A DNA stretch of 34,214 nt from Paraeggerthella sp964369725 (lineage in GTDB: Bacteria; Actinomycetota; Coriobacteriia; Coriobacteriales; Eggerthellaceae). The stretch covers positions 1-34,214 of the forward strand of contig CAYJGC010000015.1 of NCBI GenBank assembly GCA_964369725.1, read 5' to 3'. The notes under the pieces are model-generated. The model was not told the DNA's origin. It worked only from the letters and a program-made list of their open reading frames with translations, and searched no databases. Position numbers and translations under genes: made by a program. The stretch's first letter is position 1. Every line of letters begins with the position of its first letter. Below are positions 15,875 through 23,241 of this stretch, piece after piece.

Positions 15875-16936
15875 GTGTCAAAACAGGAAAAAGCAACAGG
15901 TATAAGTTTCTTTGAGAGGTACCTCACGTTCTGGGTTATTGCCTGCATGATTGTGGGTGTGCTCATTGGTGAGTATATACCTGCAGTTCCAGAGTTTTTG
16001 GGAACCTTTGAATATGCCAACGTGAGCATTCCGATTGCTCTTTTGATCTGGCTTATGATTTATCCTATGATGATGAAGGTTGATTTTCAAAGCATTAAAA
16101 ATGTTGGGAAAAATCCCAAAGGACTAATTGTCACGTGGATAGTTAATTGGTTGATTAAGCCATTTACCATGTTTGGAATTGCGTGGCTTTTTTTCTTTGT
16201 CATCTTCAAAGGGTTTATTACACCTGATTTGGCCACCGATTATTTAGCAGGCGCAGTTATTTTAGGTGCTGCTCCCTGTACTGCAATGGTGTTTGTTTGG
16301 AGTCATCTCACTAAGGGAAATCCTGCTTATACGGTTGTACAGGTTGCCACTAATGACCTCATTATTCTTGTAGCGTTTGTTCCTATAGTTGCTTTTTTGT
16401 TGGGAGTAAGTGGTATTACTATCCCCTGGGATACTCTTATTCTCTCAGTAGTTTTATTTGTCGTGGTGCCTCTTGCTGGTGGTATTTTGACGAGGCACTT
16501 TGTAACCAAATGCAAGGGTAAAGAGTATTTCGAACAGGGCTTTATTCCAAAGTTTAACAATCTAACTATTATCGGATTGCTTTTGACGCTTACGCTCATC
16601 TTCTCGTTTCAGGGTAGCGTTATATTGGAAAATCCACTCCACATTGCTCTTATATCGCTTCCGCTTATTTTGCAAACATTCCTCATTTTCTTTATCGCTT
16701 ATTTGATCTGTAAGGCACTGGGGCTTTCGCATGATATTGCGGCACCTGCGGGAATGATTGGCGCTTCAAATTTCTTTGAGCTTGCGGTTGCGGTAGCAAT
16801 TGCTCTTTTTGGAGCGACAAGTCCTGTAGCTTTGGCTACTATAGTTGGCGTGCTTGTTGAGGTTCCGGTAATGCTTATTTTGGTGAAAATTGCAAACAGT
16901 ACAAAACAGTGGTTTAAAGTCAAAAAGGAGTTCTAG
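15875..16936 (+). CDS. acr3: Arsenite efflux permease, ACR3 family
   Basis: Exports As(III) from the cytosol using the proton-motive force. About 353 residues with ten hydrophobic segments, the ACR3 length. The conserved cysteine in LGAAPCTAMVFVWS (about residue 135) and the glutamate in SNFFELAVAVAIALFG (about 302) correspond to residues required in characterised Acr3 proteins. I chose GTG 15875 because GAGAGGG lies nine bases upstream; TTG 15869 in the same frame is only three bases from it. The fused ferredoxin-arsenate reductase gene starts two bases after the stop, so As(III) produced there would be exported here. Confidence 0.93.
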   Translation: MSKQEKATGISFFERYLTFWVIACMIVGVLIGEYIPAVPEFLGTFEYANVSIPIALLIWLMIYPMMMKVDFQSIKNVGKNPKGLIVTWIVNWLIKPFTMFGIAWLFFFVIFKGFITPDLATDYLAGAVILGAAPCTAMVFVWSHLTKGNPAYTVVQVATNDLIILVAFVPIVAFLLGVSGITIPWDTLILSVVLFVVVPLAGGILTRHFVTKCKGKEYFEQGFIPKFNNLTIIGLLLTLTLIFSFQGSVILENPLHIALISLPLILQTFLIFFIAYLICKALGLSHDIAAPAGMIGASNFFELAVAVAIALFGATSPVALATIVGVLVEVPVMLILVKIANSTKQWFKVKKEF

Positions 16937-16938
16937 AC

Positions 16939-17592
16939 ATGAGCAACGGTTGGTATCCAGTAATCGATTACGATACATGCATTGGGTGTGATATTTGCAA
17001 TTCCATGTGCGAGCATGGTGTCTTTAAATTTAACGAAAGCCTCGGAAAGCCAAAAGTGGTGTACGGCAACGGTTGCGTTCATGGTTGTCACGGTTGTGAA
17101 AGAGCGTGCCCCGTTGAGGCAATTCACTACTTTGGGGATGATGGTACGCTCGATATTGAGTATAACTTTGCAACCTTTAAGCCTGAGATTACCTGTGAGG
17201 GTAAACCAAAAGTAGCCTTTGTCTGTAATCACAATTCTTGTCGAAGCCAAATGGCCGAGGCGTTAGGAAAGCTCTTTGGTAGTGAGGTGTTTGATAGCTA
17301 TTCTGCAGGCACTGAAATTACCAATTATATCAATCAGGATGCGGTGCGTCTCATAAAAGATCTGTATGCCGTTGATATGGAAGAAACGCAGTTTAATAAA
17401 ACAATTAATGATATTCCTGCGCCTGATGTTGTTATTTTTATGGGTTGCAATGTAAGCTGTCCTCACGTTCTGTCTCAGTATGCCGAAAATTGGGGACTTG
17501 ATGACCCCACTGGTAAAGATGATGAAGAGTTCGAAATAATTATCAAAGAGATTGAGCGTAGGGTTATGCAACTCAAAGAGAAATTGAGGTAG
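16939..17592 (+). CDS. arsC: Ferredoxin-arsenate reductase fusion
   Basis: A 217-residue protein made of two parts. Residues 1-75 form a ferredoxin-like domain with two four-cysteine motifs: C14, C17, C20, C24 and C46, C50, C53, C57. Residues 90-217 form an arsenate reductase of the low-molecular-weight phosphatase type: P-loop C96-x5-R102 (FVCNHNSCRSQMAE), a second redox pair in MGCNVSCP (C170 and C174), and NWGLDDPTGK near the end. All catalytic cysteines known for thioredoxin-linked ArsC are present. It reduces As(V) to As(III) in the cytosol. The added Fe-S domain suggests direct electron delivery by ferredoxin-type carriers (inference). AAAAAGGAG precedes ATG. It is followed by the thioredoxin gene after three bases. 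Confidence 0.93.
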   Translation: MSNGWYPVIDYDTCIGCDICNSMCEHGVFKFNESLGKPKVVYGNGCVHGCHGCERACPVEAIHYFGDDGTLDIEYNFATFKPEITCEGKPKVAFVCNHNSCRSQMAEALGKLFGSEVFDSYSAGTEITNYINQDAVRLIKDLYAVDMEETQFNKTINDIPAPDVVIFMGCNVSCPHVLSQYAENWGLDDPTGKDDEEFEIIIKEIERRVMQLKEKLR

Positions 17593-17595
17593 ATT

Positions 17596-18117
17596 ATGGA
17601 GCGTAAGAAGATTCTCAGAATTGCAATTCCTCTCATTATGGTATGTGGCGTTTTGGGAATTTGGTTATTCCAAAATGCATCACAAAATGAAACATCAGCT
17701 GCAGAGCAAGGAGAATTCCCTCTGACGGTTACTAGTATAGATGTTGCATCATTGACGGACAATGACATGCCCATCATTATCGATTTTGGTGCGGATGAAT
17801 GTGTTCCCTGTAAAGAGATGAAGCCTGTTTTAGAGTTGCTAAACCAGGAAATGCAAGGTAAGGCTATTATTCAATTTGTAGATGTTTGGCAGCACCCCCA
17901 AGCGGTAGGCGATTATCCTGTCACCGTAATTCCTACGCAGTTGTTTGTAAATGCCGATGGAACGCCTTATGTTCCCAGTGATGAGGTCTCCTCTGAGATT
18001 CAATTTGACTTTTATGCAGAAGAAGGCACGGAAGTGCACAGTATTACCATGCACCAAGGCGGACTTACTGAAGATCAGATGCGCTTGATTTTAGCTGATA
18101 TGGGTGTGGAATCATGA
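17596..18117 (+). CDS. Membrane-anchored thioredoxin-like protein
   Basis: 173 residues. A positively charged N-terminus (MERKK) followed by one membrane segment (about 6-26) predicts N-in/C-out anchoring, so the thioredoxin fold (about 42-170) faces outward. The active site is C69-V-P-C72 (ADECVPCKEM) with the cis-proline loop VIPTQ (P113). The usual Trp before the first Cys is replaced by Glu. It lies between arsC and ccdA, overlapping ccdA by four bases, so CcdA is the likely electron donor. What it reduces outside the membrane is unknown. The start ATG lies four bases after the arsC stop and is served by TTGAGGTAG. Confidence 0.87.
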   Translation: MERKKILRIAIPLIMVCGVLGIWLFQNASQNETSAAEQGEFPLTVTSIDVASLTDNDMPIIIDFGADECVPCKEMKPVLELLNQEMQGKAIIQFVDVWQHPQAVGDYPVTVIPTQLFVNADGTPYVPSDEVSSEIQFDFYAEEGTEVHSITMHQGGLTEDQMRLILADMGVES

Positions 18118-18806
18118 TAGAGGTATGGCTTGAACAGCTTTCGGTCCTTATTGCGAGCAGTGTGTGGATTGCTCCGCTGCTAGCTTTTTTGGCAGGCGTT
18201 TTAACCTCACTTACCCCTTGCTCGCTTTCAAGCGTTCCCTTGGTAATCGGATACGTTGGCAACATGGGGAAGGATTCACCAGGTAAGGCTTTTAGGCTTT
18301 CGCTTACCTTTGCATTAGGCAGTGCAATCACCTTTACGGTGTTGGGTGTTGTTGCGACGCTTGCAGGAAATATGATTGGTGCGCAAGCAACATGGTGGTA
18401 TCTCTTTTTAGGTGTCTTAATGATGCTTATGGCTTTGCAAACGTGGGAAATATACGAGATTATTCCTTCAAGTTACCTCATTTCTAAAAACAAGAAAAAG
18501 GGCTATATAGGTGCCCTCGTTGCGGGGATTTTGGGAGGGGTTTTTTCCTCGCCCTGTTCAACACCGGTGTTAATTGCTCTACTTGCGGTGGTTTCAGGAC
18601 AAGGAAGTCTTGTATGGGGAATTGTGCTGCTGTTGCTTTATTCCGTAGGACATGGAATACTCGCCGTTATTTGCGGTACTTCTTTAGGGTTTGTGCAGAA
18701 GCTTTCGCAAAATGAACGATATGGTAAGTTTAGTACCATCTTGAAAGGTGTTATGGGTGCGGCAATGGTGCTCATTGGTTTCTATATGTTCTATCTTGCG
18801 TTCTAA
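18114..18806 (+). CDS. ccdA: CcdA-type transmembrane thiol-disulfide electron carrier
   Basis: 230 residues with six membrane helices and the paired cysteines of the CcdA/DsbD-beta family: C36 in SLTPCSLSSVPLV and C148 in FSSPCSTPVL. It moves electrons from cytosolic thioredoxin to an outward-facing thiol protein. The start overlaps the stop of the anchored thioredoxin gene (ATGA), a strong sign that the two work together. No cytochrome c maturation genes are nearby, and the location in the arsenic operon points to a role beyond cytochrome assembly (inference). Confidence 0.92.
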   Translation: MIEVWLEQLSVLIASSVWIAPLLAFLAGVLTSLTPCSLSSVPLVIGYVGNMGKDSPGKAFRLSLTFALGSAITFTVLGVVATLAGNMIGAQATWWYLFLGVLMMLMALQTWEIYEIIPSSYLISKNKKKGYIGALVAGILGGVFSSPCSTPVLIALLAVVSGQGSLVWGIVLLLLYSVGHGILAVICGTSLGFVQKLSQNERYGKFSTILKGVMGAAMVLIGFYMFYLAF

Positions 18807-18903
18807 AAACAATTTGCGCGGTAAATCTTTTTGCAAGCTCCCCTTTGAGTTGTGTTTGGTGAGAGTTCTTTCTCGGCTCCAGCCAAGGGTCTCGCAATAA
18901 AAA

Positions 18904-18943
18904 ATCCTGCAAGTCCCATCAGGAGGACTTGCAGGATGCTTTT
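18904..18943. terminator. Terminator after the arsenic operon
   Basis: ATCCTGCAAGTCC (18904-18916) pairs perfectly with GGACTTGCAGGAT (18925-18937) around an 8-nt loop. The plus-strand tail is GCTTTT. The minus-strand tail is TTTTTTATT, which is the stronger of the two although no minus-strand gene is seen nearby. Confidence 0.78.
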
Positions 18944-18986
18944 GTAGGGTAAGGTGTCTTTATCGCAAGTAAATAAGGAGGCCAGT

Positions 18987-19169
18987 ATGGCAAGAATAGA
19001 TGTTGATGCATTACGTAAATATATGCTTGACTATTGCGGAACGGCAGCGTTTGGCGGATTCCCTGCAGCAATGCTTGACGTGTGGGACATTGAGCGCATG
19101 AGCGGGCATGAGCTGTGCAAAAAAGCCGAAGAGTTGGGTATTGATTTGCGGAGATTTATTGCCCGCTAG
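18987..19169 (+). CDS. Small conserved-looking protein, unknown function
   Basis: 60 residues from ATG 18987, which has an excellent AAGGAGG seven bases upstream. The frame is open further upstream but without a ribosome site. The protein is soluble and mostly helical by eye: an N-terminal helix with Y-x-x-D-Y, a Gly/Ala-Phe loop (CGTAAFGGFPAAMLDVWD), then a charged amphipathic helix ending GIDLRRFIAR. I do not recognise the family. Its small size, strong ribosome site and good codon use support a real gene. It precedes the SRP RNA gene by about 160 bases. Confidence 0.75.
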   Translation: MARIDVDALRKYMLDYCGTAAFGGFPAAMLDVWDIERMSGHELCKKAEELGIDLRRFIAR

Positions 19170-19300
19170 TGCGGTGTGGTAACGTAGCTTTCTCGGGGAT
19201 CATGAAGGCGAGAAGCTGTGTTACATTTTGGAGAGAGTGGCTGCTAAGGTGTGTACTTTTAGTAGCAAGTAAAAAACTAGAGACCTTAAAGCCTGCCTTC

Positions 19301-19309
19301 TATTATACT
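19301..19309 (+). promoter_or_regulatory. -10 box of the SRP RNA gene
   Basis: TATTATACT contains TATACT (19304-19309), about 19 bases before the predicted RNA 5' end at 19328. No clear -35 sequence is visible at 16-18 nt upstream. Confidence 0.4.
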
Positions 19310-19327
19310 GAAACGGTTGTACATGAG

Positions 19328-19438
19328 AGTATCTCGAAAGGGCTGGGGCGGCGACATGTTCTGAACCTGGTCAGGTCTGGAAGGAAGCAGCCATAAGGGA
19401 CCGCTGGCGAGCGCCCCTGCCTTCTCGAGGTACTTTTT
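19328..19438 (+). ncRNA. ffs: Signal recognition particle RNA, small 4.5S type
   Basis: The conserved SRP domain IV core is present (GGTCAGGTCTGGAAGGAAGC within 19369-19392) with the GGAAG apical loop and AGCAGCC. The ends pair: AGTATCTCGA (19328-19337) with TCGAGGTACT (19425-19434), one G-U pair, and GGGGCG with CGCCCC inside. TTTTTG follows, serving as the terminator. Length is about 105-110 nt, the short bacterial form lacking the Alu domain. It binds Ffh to target nascent membrane proteins. Placement just upstream of dnaX is a common bacterial gene order. Confidence 0.95.
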
Positions 19439-19574
19439 GTTGGCATACTTGCCGCGTATCGTCGCTAGATGTTGCTCATCGTGCTGTCTCCGTGTTAAGC
19501 CTTCTGTGCATAGCATGCATGCGTGGCAGTTTGTGTAAGGATAAAAAGACCAACCAAGATAGCGAGCGAACATT

Positions 19575-21827
19575 ATGGCTGAAGCTCTGTATAGAAAATA
19601 TAGGCCGCAGATCTTTGAAGATGTTGTTGGTCAAGAACATATAGAACGAACTCTTAAAAATGCAATTGAGCAAGACAAAGTTAGTCATGCTTATTTATTT
19701 ACTGGTCCTCGTGGAACAGGAAAAACCACTACTGCGCGACTTTTGGCGAAGGCGCTTTTGTGTCAAAAAGGCCCGACGTCTGAGCCAGATGGAACGTGTG
19801 AAGACTGTGATTTGATTGCGCAGGGGCAACACCCCGATGTTTACGAGCTTGATGCGGCAAGTCGCACGGGTGTAGAAAACGTTCGAGAAGAGATTATTAG
19901 CCGTGTTCAGTTTGCTCCGACGCGAGGACGCTACAAGGTTTACATCATCGACGAGGTTCACATGTTGTCTGCAGCTGCGTTTAATGCGTTGCTTAAAACA
20001 CTTGAAGAACCGCCAAGTCACATAGTTTTTATTCTTGCTACAACCGATCCGCAAAAGGTTCCTGATACGATTCATTCACGTTGCCAACGTTTTGATTTTC
20101 GTCGTATCTCCAACGAATCTATAGTATCTCGCTTGGGTGCTATTTGTGTCGCGGAAGACGTTGAATTTGAGGGCGAGGCGCTTGATCTCATTGCTTTGCG
20201 TTCTGAGGGTGGGTTGAGAAATGCACTCACTTCTCTTGAACAGTTGATAGCTTTTGGCGAAGGAAGGGTCACGCTTGACGTTGCGGAGCGCATGTTGGGT
20301 GGCATTGACAATAATGATTTTGCAGACATTGTCCAAGCTATAGGGAAACGGGATGTTGCAGCTTGTTTTAGCTGGACGGCCGAATTTGTGGAAACGGGCG
20401 CAGACATGGTTCAATGTGCGCGTGATTTGGCCTTGCATGTGCGCAATTTGTATGTGATGTCGCTTACTAATGCTGAAATTGCTCTTGAGGTAGGGGATAC
20501 GCAACGCAGACAACTTGAGGTTGAGCTTAAGCTGTTCGGCCCTGATCAACTTGCGCGTCTTTTGAACGTATTGGGAGATTTGTTGGGAGAGCTCAAAACT
20601 TCAACTAATGCGCGCTTGTCTTTTGAAATAGCTCTTACGCGCATGGTTCGCCCTGAGTCAGACTTAACGCTTGAGGCACTTGCCCAGCGCATCGAAGAGC
20701 TTGAACGTGCAAAGCTGACTGTTGCAATGACCCCGCCAGCTCTTAGAGAGCATGAAGCGCCTGCTGTCTCTTTGTTGAACCCAATGTCGGATGCTTCTGA
20801 TTTGTCCCAGGCAAGCCAAAAGTCTCAGCCTGCTTTTCAGTCAGACAGAGAGCCTGCAGTACAAGAGTCGCCTGTGTCGCTGACGGTTAATGAAGCTGGG
20901 CAGCCAACAAATCATGTGGCAGATGCCCTACAAAATCCTGCCACGTTGCAAAGAATTTGGCATGAAGCACAATCGTCGCTTAAACGATTCAAGTCTGCTT
21001 ATGGCGTATTGTTCCTCAATACTAAAGCTGTCTTCGACGCTCAAAAAAATATCTTTTATATTGAATTTCCTGCTGAAAATGCTTTTGCTTACAAAGCGGT
21101 GCAAAAACAAGATATTCAAGACGCAGTTGCTTCTGCGTTAACTCAGACTTATGGTGCTCCCTTACCGTTTGCTTATACGCAAAAATCCTCTGGGGTGTCG
21201 CAGGAGTCAGGAGTTTCGTCGCATTCTGCGTCAATTGCACAGGCAGCTTCTCAGCCTCTTGTGAAGCAGCAACCTAAGGCTTCCCAAAAAGCTTCCGTTA
21301 CTCCAAAGAGTGGGTACGCTGAGAGCAGTCCTTTACAGCAAACGTCATCCGTAGTATCTGTTCAGCAAAAAGCTGCACAGGTTGAACAACAAGCGCCATC
21401 TCAAACGCAGGATCGACAAAATTACGATGAGGTTCCGCTTGACGCTTATGACGTTCCTCCTTATGAAGAGGAATACGTCCCATATGGAGATTACGATGTG
21501 CCTACCCTTGATACACAAGCCCAGCAATCTGTTTCAGACGTCCCTGTGCAAGGTTCATCTACGAACTCTGTTCAAGCAAGACAGACCCAAACAGGACACT
21601 TAACAGTTCCTCCTTGGGAAATGCCGCCTGCTCAAAGGCAAGAATCACCTCAAGGTGTGATTGAATCACAAGCGCAAACTAGCCAAAATTCTGACCAGCC
21701 ATTAGAAGGTCATTCCACCTCTAACTCAACCGCTTCTTCGGAGTCATTAGTGACTGCAAATGATTTGCGTTCTATGCTTGCAGCAGATTTTGGTGAAGGG
21801 GTCGTGGTAGACTGCGTACAAGATTAG
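19575..21827 (+). CDS. dnaX: DNA polymerase III subunits gamma/tau
   Basis: Clamp-loader ATPase of the replisome, 750 residues. Walker A GPRGTGKT (44-51), Walker B VYIIDEVHM (122-130), sensor TTDPQKVP and the SRC arginine-finger motif HSRCQRF are all present. The zinc module shows C63, C75 and C78 at the exact spacing of the family, but the second ligand position is Asp72 instead of Cys. Domain III ends near residue 365, followed by a long Gln/Ser/Pro-rich linker (about 395-460 and 545-730) around a folded region (about 465-540) that resembles the tau C-terminal domain. The ATG has only a weak GAGCGA site. An A7 run at 21043-21049 is a possible slippage site. Confidence 0.96.
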   Translation: MAEALYRKYRPQIFEDVVGQEHIERTLKNAIEQDKVSHAYLFTGPRGTGKTTTARLLAKALLCQKGPTSEPDGTCEDCDLIAQGQHPDVYELDAASRTGVENVREEIISRVQFAPTRGRYKVYIIDEVHMLSAAAFNALLKTLEEPPSHIVFILATTDPQKVPDTIHSRCQRFDFRRISNESIVSRLGAICVAEDVEFEGEALDLIALRSEGGLRNALTSLEQLIAFGEGRVTLDVAERMLGGIDNNDFADIVQAIGKRDVAACFSWTAEFVETGADMVQCARDLALHVRNLYVMSLTNAEIALEVGDTQRRQLEVELKLFGPDQLARLLNVLGDLLGELKTSTNARLSFEIALTRMVRPESDLTLEALAQRIEELERAKLTVAMTPPALREHEAPAVSLLNPMSDASDLSQASQKSQPAFQSDREPAVQESPVSLTVNEAGQPTNHVADALQNPATLQRIWHEAQSSLKRFKSAYGVLFLNTKAVFDAQKNIFYIEFPAENAFAYKAVQKQDIQDAVASALTQTYGAPLPFAYTQKSSGVSQESGVSSHSASIAQAASQPLVKQQPKASQKASVTPKSGYAESSPLQQTSSVVSVQQKAAQVEQQAPSQTQDRQNYDEVPLDAYDVPPYEEEYVPYGDYDVPTLDTQAQQSVSDVPVQGSSTNSVQARQTQTGHLTVPPWEMPPAQRQESPQGVIESQAQTSQNSDQPLEGHSTSNSTASSESLVTANDLRSMLAADFGEGVVVDCVQD

Positions 21828-21887
21828 AAAATTGCACTTTGAAACAATGAGATACAAGGTGCTTAAGTAATTGAAAGGAATATACGT

Positions 21888-22196
21888 ATGGATATGAAGA
21901 AAATGATGAAGCAGGCTCAAAAAATGCAAATGGAGCTTGCTCGTGCTCAAGAAGAAATCAAAGATATGACTTTTGAGGCAACAGCAGGTGGCGGCATGGT
22001 GAAAGCAGTAGCCACCGGTGAGATGACTATTTCAAGCATCACTATTGATCCTGAAGCGGTAGACCCTGAAGATGTTGAGATGCTGCAGGATATGGTTGCT
22101 GCTGCAGTGAATGAGGCTCTTCGCGGTGTTTCTGAAATGAGTTCTATGCGTCTGAACTCAGCAACGGGTGGTATGAACATTCCTGGTTTGATGTAG
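21888..22196 (+). CDS. ybaB: Nucleoid-associated protein, YbaB/EbfC family
   Basis: 102 residues, normal for this DNA-binding dimeric family. It shows the N-terminal helix MDMKKMMKQAQKMQMELARAQ (first part: MKQAQKMQMELARAQEEI), the GGGMVKAV strand and the C-terminal helix. GAAAGGAA lies seven bases before ATG. It sits between dnaX and recR, the typical order in many bacteria, and is probably cotranscribed with both. Confidence 0.95.
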   Translation: MDMKKMMKQAQKMQMELARAQEEIKDMTFEATAGGGMVKAVATGEMTISSITIDPEAVDPEDVEMLQDMVAAAVNEALRGVSEMSSMRLNSATGGMNIPGLM

Positions 22197-22218
22197 TCTG
22201 TCGATAAAGGATAGTCTT

Positions 22219-22815
22219 GTGTATTCAGCACCATCAATTCAAAAGCTCCTTGACGAATTAGAGCGCCTACCAGGGATTGGTCCGAAATCCGCTCAACGGA
22301 TAGCGTATTGGATTCTCAACACTGACAAAGCTACGGCGTTGCGTTTGTCAGAAGCAATTGAAGAGGTGAAAGACCAGGTTCGCTTTTGCGCATGTTGTTA
22401 CAATTATTCTGAAGATGAACTTTGCGCTTTGTGTCAATCTACAAAGCGCGATACTTCAGCTATCTGTGTTGTTAGCGAACCGCGTGATATACCGCCTATT
22501 GAAAGAACGTCAGCTTATTTTGGTTTGTATCATGTTTTAGGCGGCGCGCTTTCGCCTATGGAGGGTATCGGACCTGATCAGTTGCACATTGCACCACTTA
22601 TGGCACGTCTTTCTTCTGAGGATATACAAGAGGTGGTGCTTGCAACTAACCCTAATATAGAAGGTGAAACTACGGCAACATACCTTGCCCGTCTCATTAA
22701 GCCTTTAGGAATTAAGGTTACCCGTCCTGCAAGCGGGCTTCCTGTTGGAGGAGATTTAGAGTTTGCCGACGAAATTACCTTAGGTCGTGCCATTGAAGCT
22801 CGCAGAGAGCTTTAA
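22219..22815 (+). CDS. recR: Recombination protein RecR
   Basis: Ring-forming recombination mediator that works with RecO/RecF to load RecA on gapped DNA. The 198-residue length is standard. It has the N-terminal helix-hairpin-helix LERLPGIGPKSAQRIA, a four-cysteine zinc motif (C57, C60, C69, C72), and a Toprim domain (about 80-175) with the conserved VVSEPRD and NPNIEGETTATYL motifs. The start is GTG with AAAGGA upstream. It follows ybaB after 22 bases. Confidence 0.96.
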   Translation: MYSAPSIQKLLDELERLPGIGPKSAQRIAYWILNTDKATALRLSEAIEEVKDQVRFCACCYNYSEDELCALCQSTKRDTSAICVVSEPRDIPPIERTSAYFGLYHVLGGALSPMEGIGPDQLHIAPLMARLSSEDIQEVVLATNPNIEGETTATYLARLIKPLGIKVTRPASGLPVGGDLEFADEITLGRAIEARREL

Positions 22816-22861
22816 TAGGGTAGCAAGTAAATCTACGTAAGTTGTTGCTAAGAATTGAAGG

Positions 22862-22990
22862 AATAAAAAATGGGACGTCACCGTCCCATAAACAAGAAAA
22901 AGGACTCCATCCCCTCCAAAAAACAGAGCCCTCTTCTTCACCGAAGTGTTAAACCTGTGTAAAGCTTTGCGTAGTTTAGCATACCTTTTC
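22862..22990 (-). ncRNA. Candidate minus-strand small RNA or orphan leader
   Basis: Ending at the terminator 22870-22889, the minus strand carries a TATGCT-like -10 (about 22978-22983), a CAC-TTCG-GTG mini-hairpin (22939-22948) and a tiny frame MESFFLFMGR (22910-22878) after GGAGGGG. The ribosome site is nearly flush with the ATG and no minus-strand gene follows, so neither translation nor attenuation is established. Confidence 0.3.
22870..22889 (-). terminator. Intrinsic terminator read on the minus strand
   Basis: ATGGGACG (22870-22877) pairs with CGTCCCAT (22882-22889) around TCAC. On the minus strand the stem is followed by TTTTTTATT, while on the plus strand it is followed by AAACAAG. 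It is therefore directed against the surrounding genes and suggests a short minus-strand transcript. Confidence 0.65.
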
Positions 22991-23205
22991 ACGACATAAC
23001 AATATATTTTTTCGACAAATAACTAAGTCTATGTGCTCGCAATCAACCCTTGCGGCAATGATTCTGCAGCAGTTGCTTTCCTCAGAGAAATCTCAAGACG
23101 GCGTTTTCGCCTTCTGTAAAAACATATTCATGCGCTTTACGTATCATAGTTTCTGTCGCAATAAGCTATTACGCATTTCCTTTTCGCAAGTGAAACAACC
23201 TCCCG

Positions 23206-23214
23206 TGATATACT
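23206..23214 (+). promoter_or_regulatory. Extended -10 promoter of mobBA
   Basis: TGATATACT, that is TGn followed by TATACT at 23209-23214. No good -35 is seen, as is usual for extended -10 promoters. The start would fall near 23221, about 20 bases before the ATG. Confidence 0.55.
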
Positions 23215-23241
23215 GAATATCGATGAAAGGATGAGTGCAGT

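Larger units (their letters stand above)
22816..23241. other. Intergenic region between recR and mobBA
   Basis: Holds the minus-strand terminator and possible small RNA described separately. Near its end it has an extended -10 sequence TGATATACT (23206-23214), likely the mobBA promoter, with GAAAGGATG as ribosome site. The short open frames here (for example 23031-23216) lack start signals. Confidence 0.55.

Noticed and set aside
19169..19396. 75-residue frame running into the SRP RNA gene
   Set aside because: It overlaps ffs and has no recognisable start signal or protein-like sequence.
22780..22992. 70-residue minus-strand frame at the recR end
   Set aside because: It reads through the minus-strand terminator into recR and has no start signals.
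23031..23216. 61-residue frame before mobBA
   Set aside because: No ribosome site, and it overlaps the mobBA promoter.
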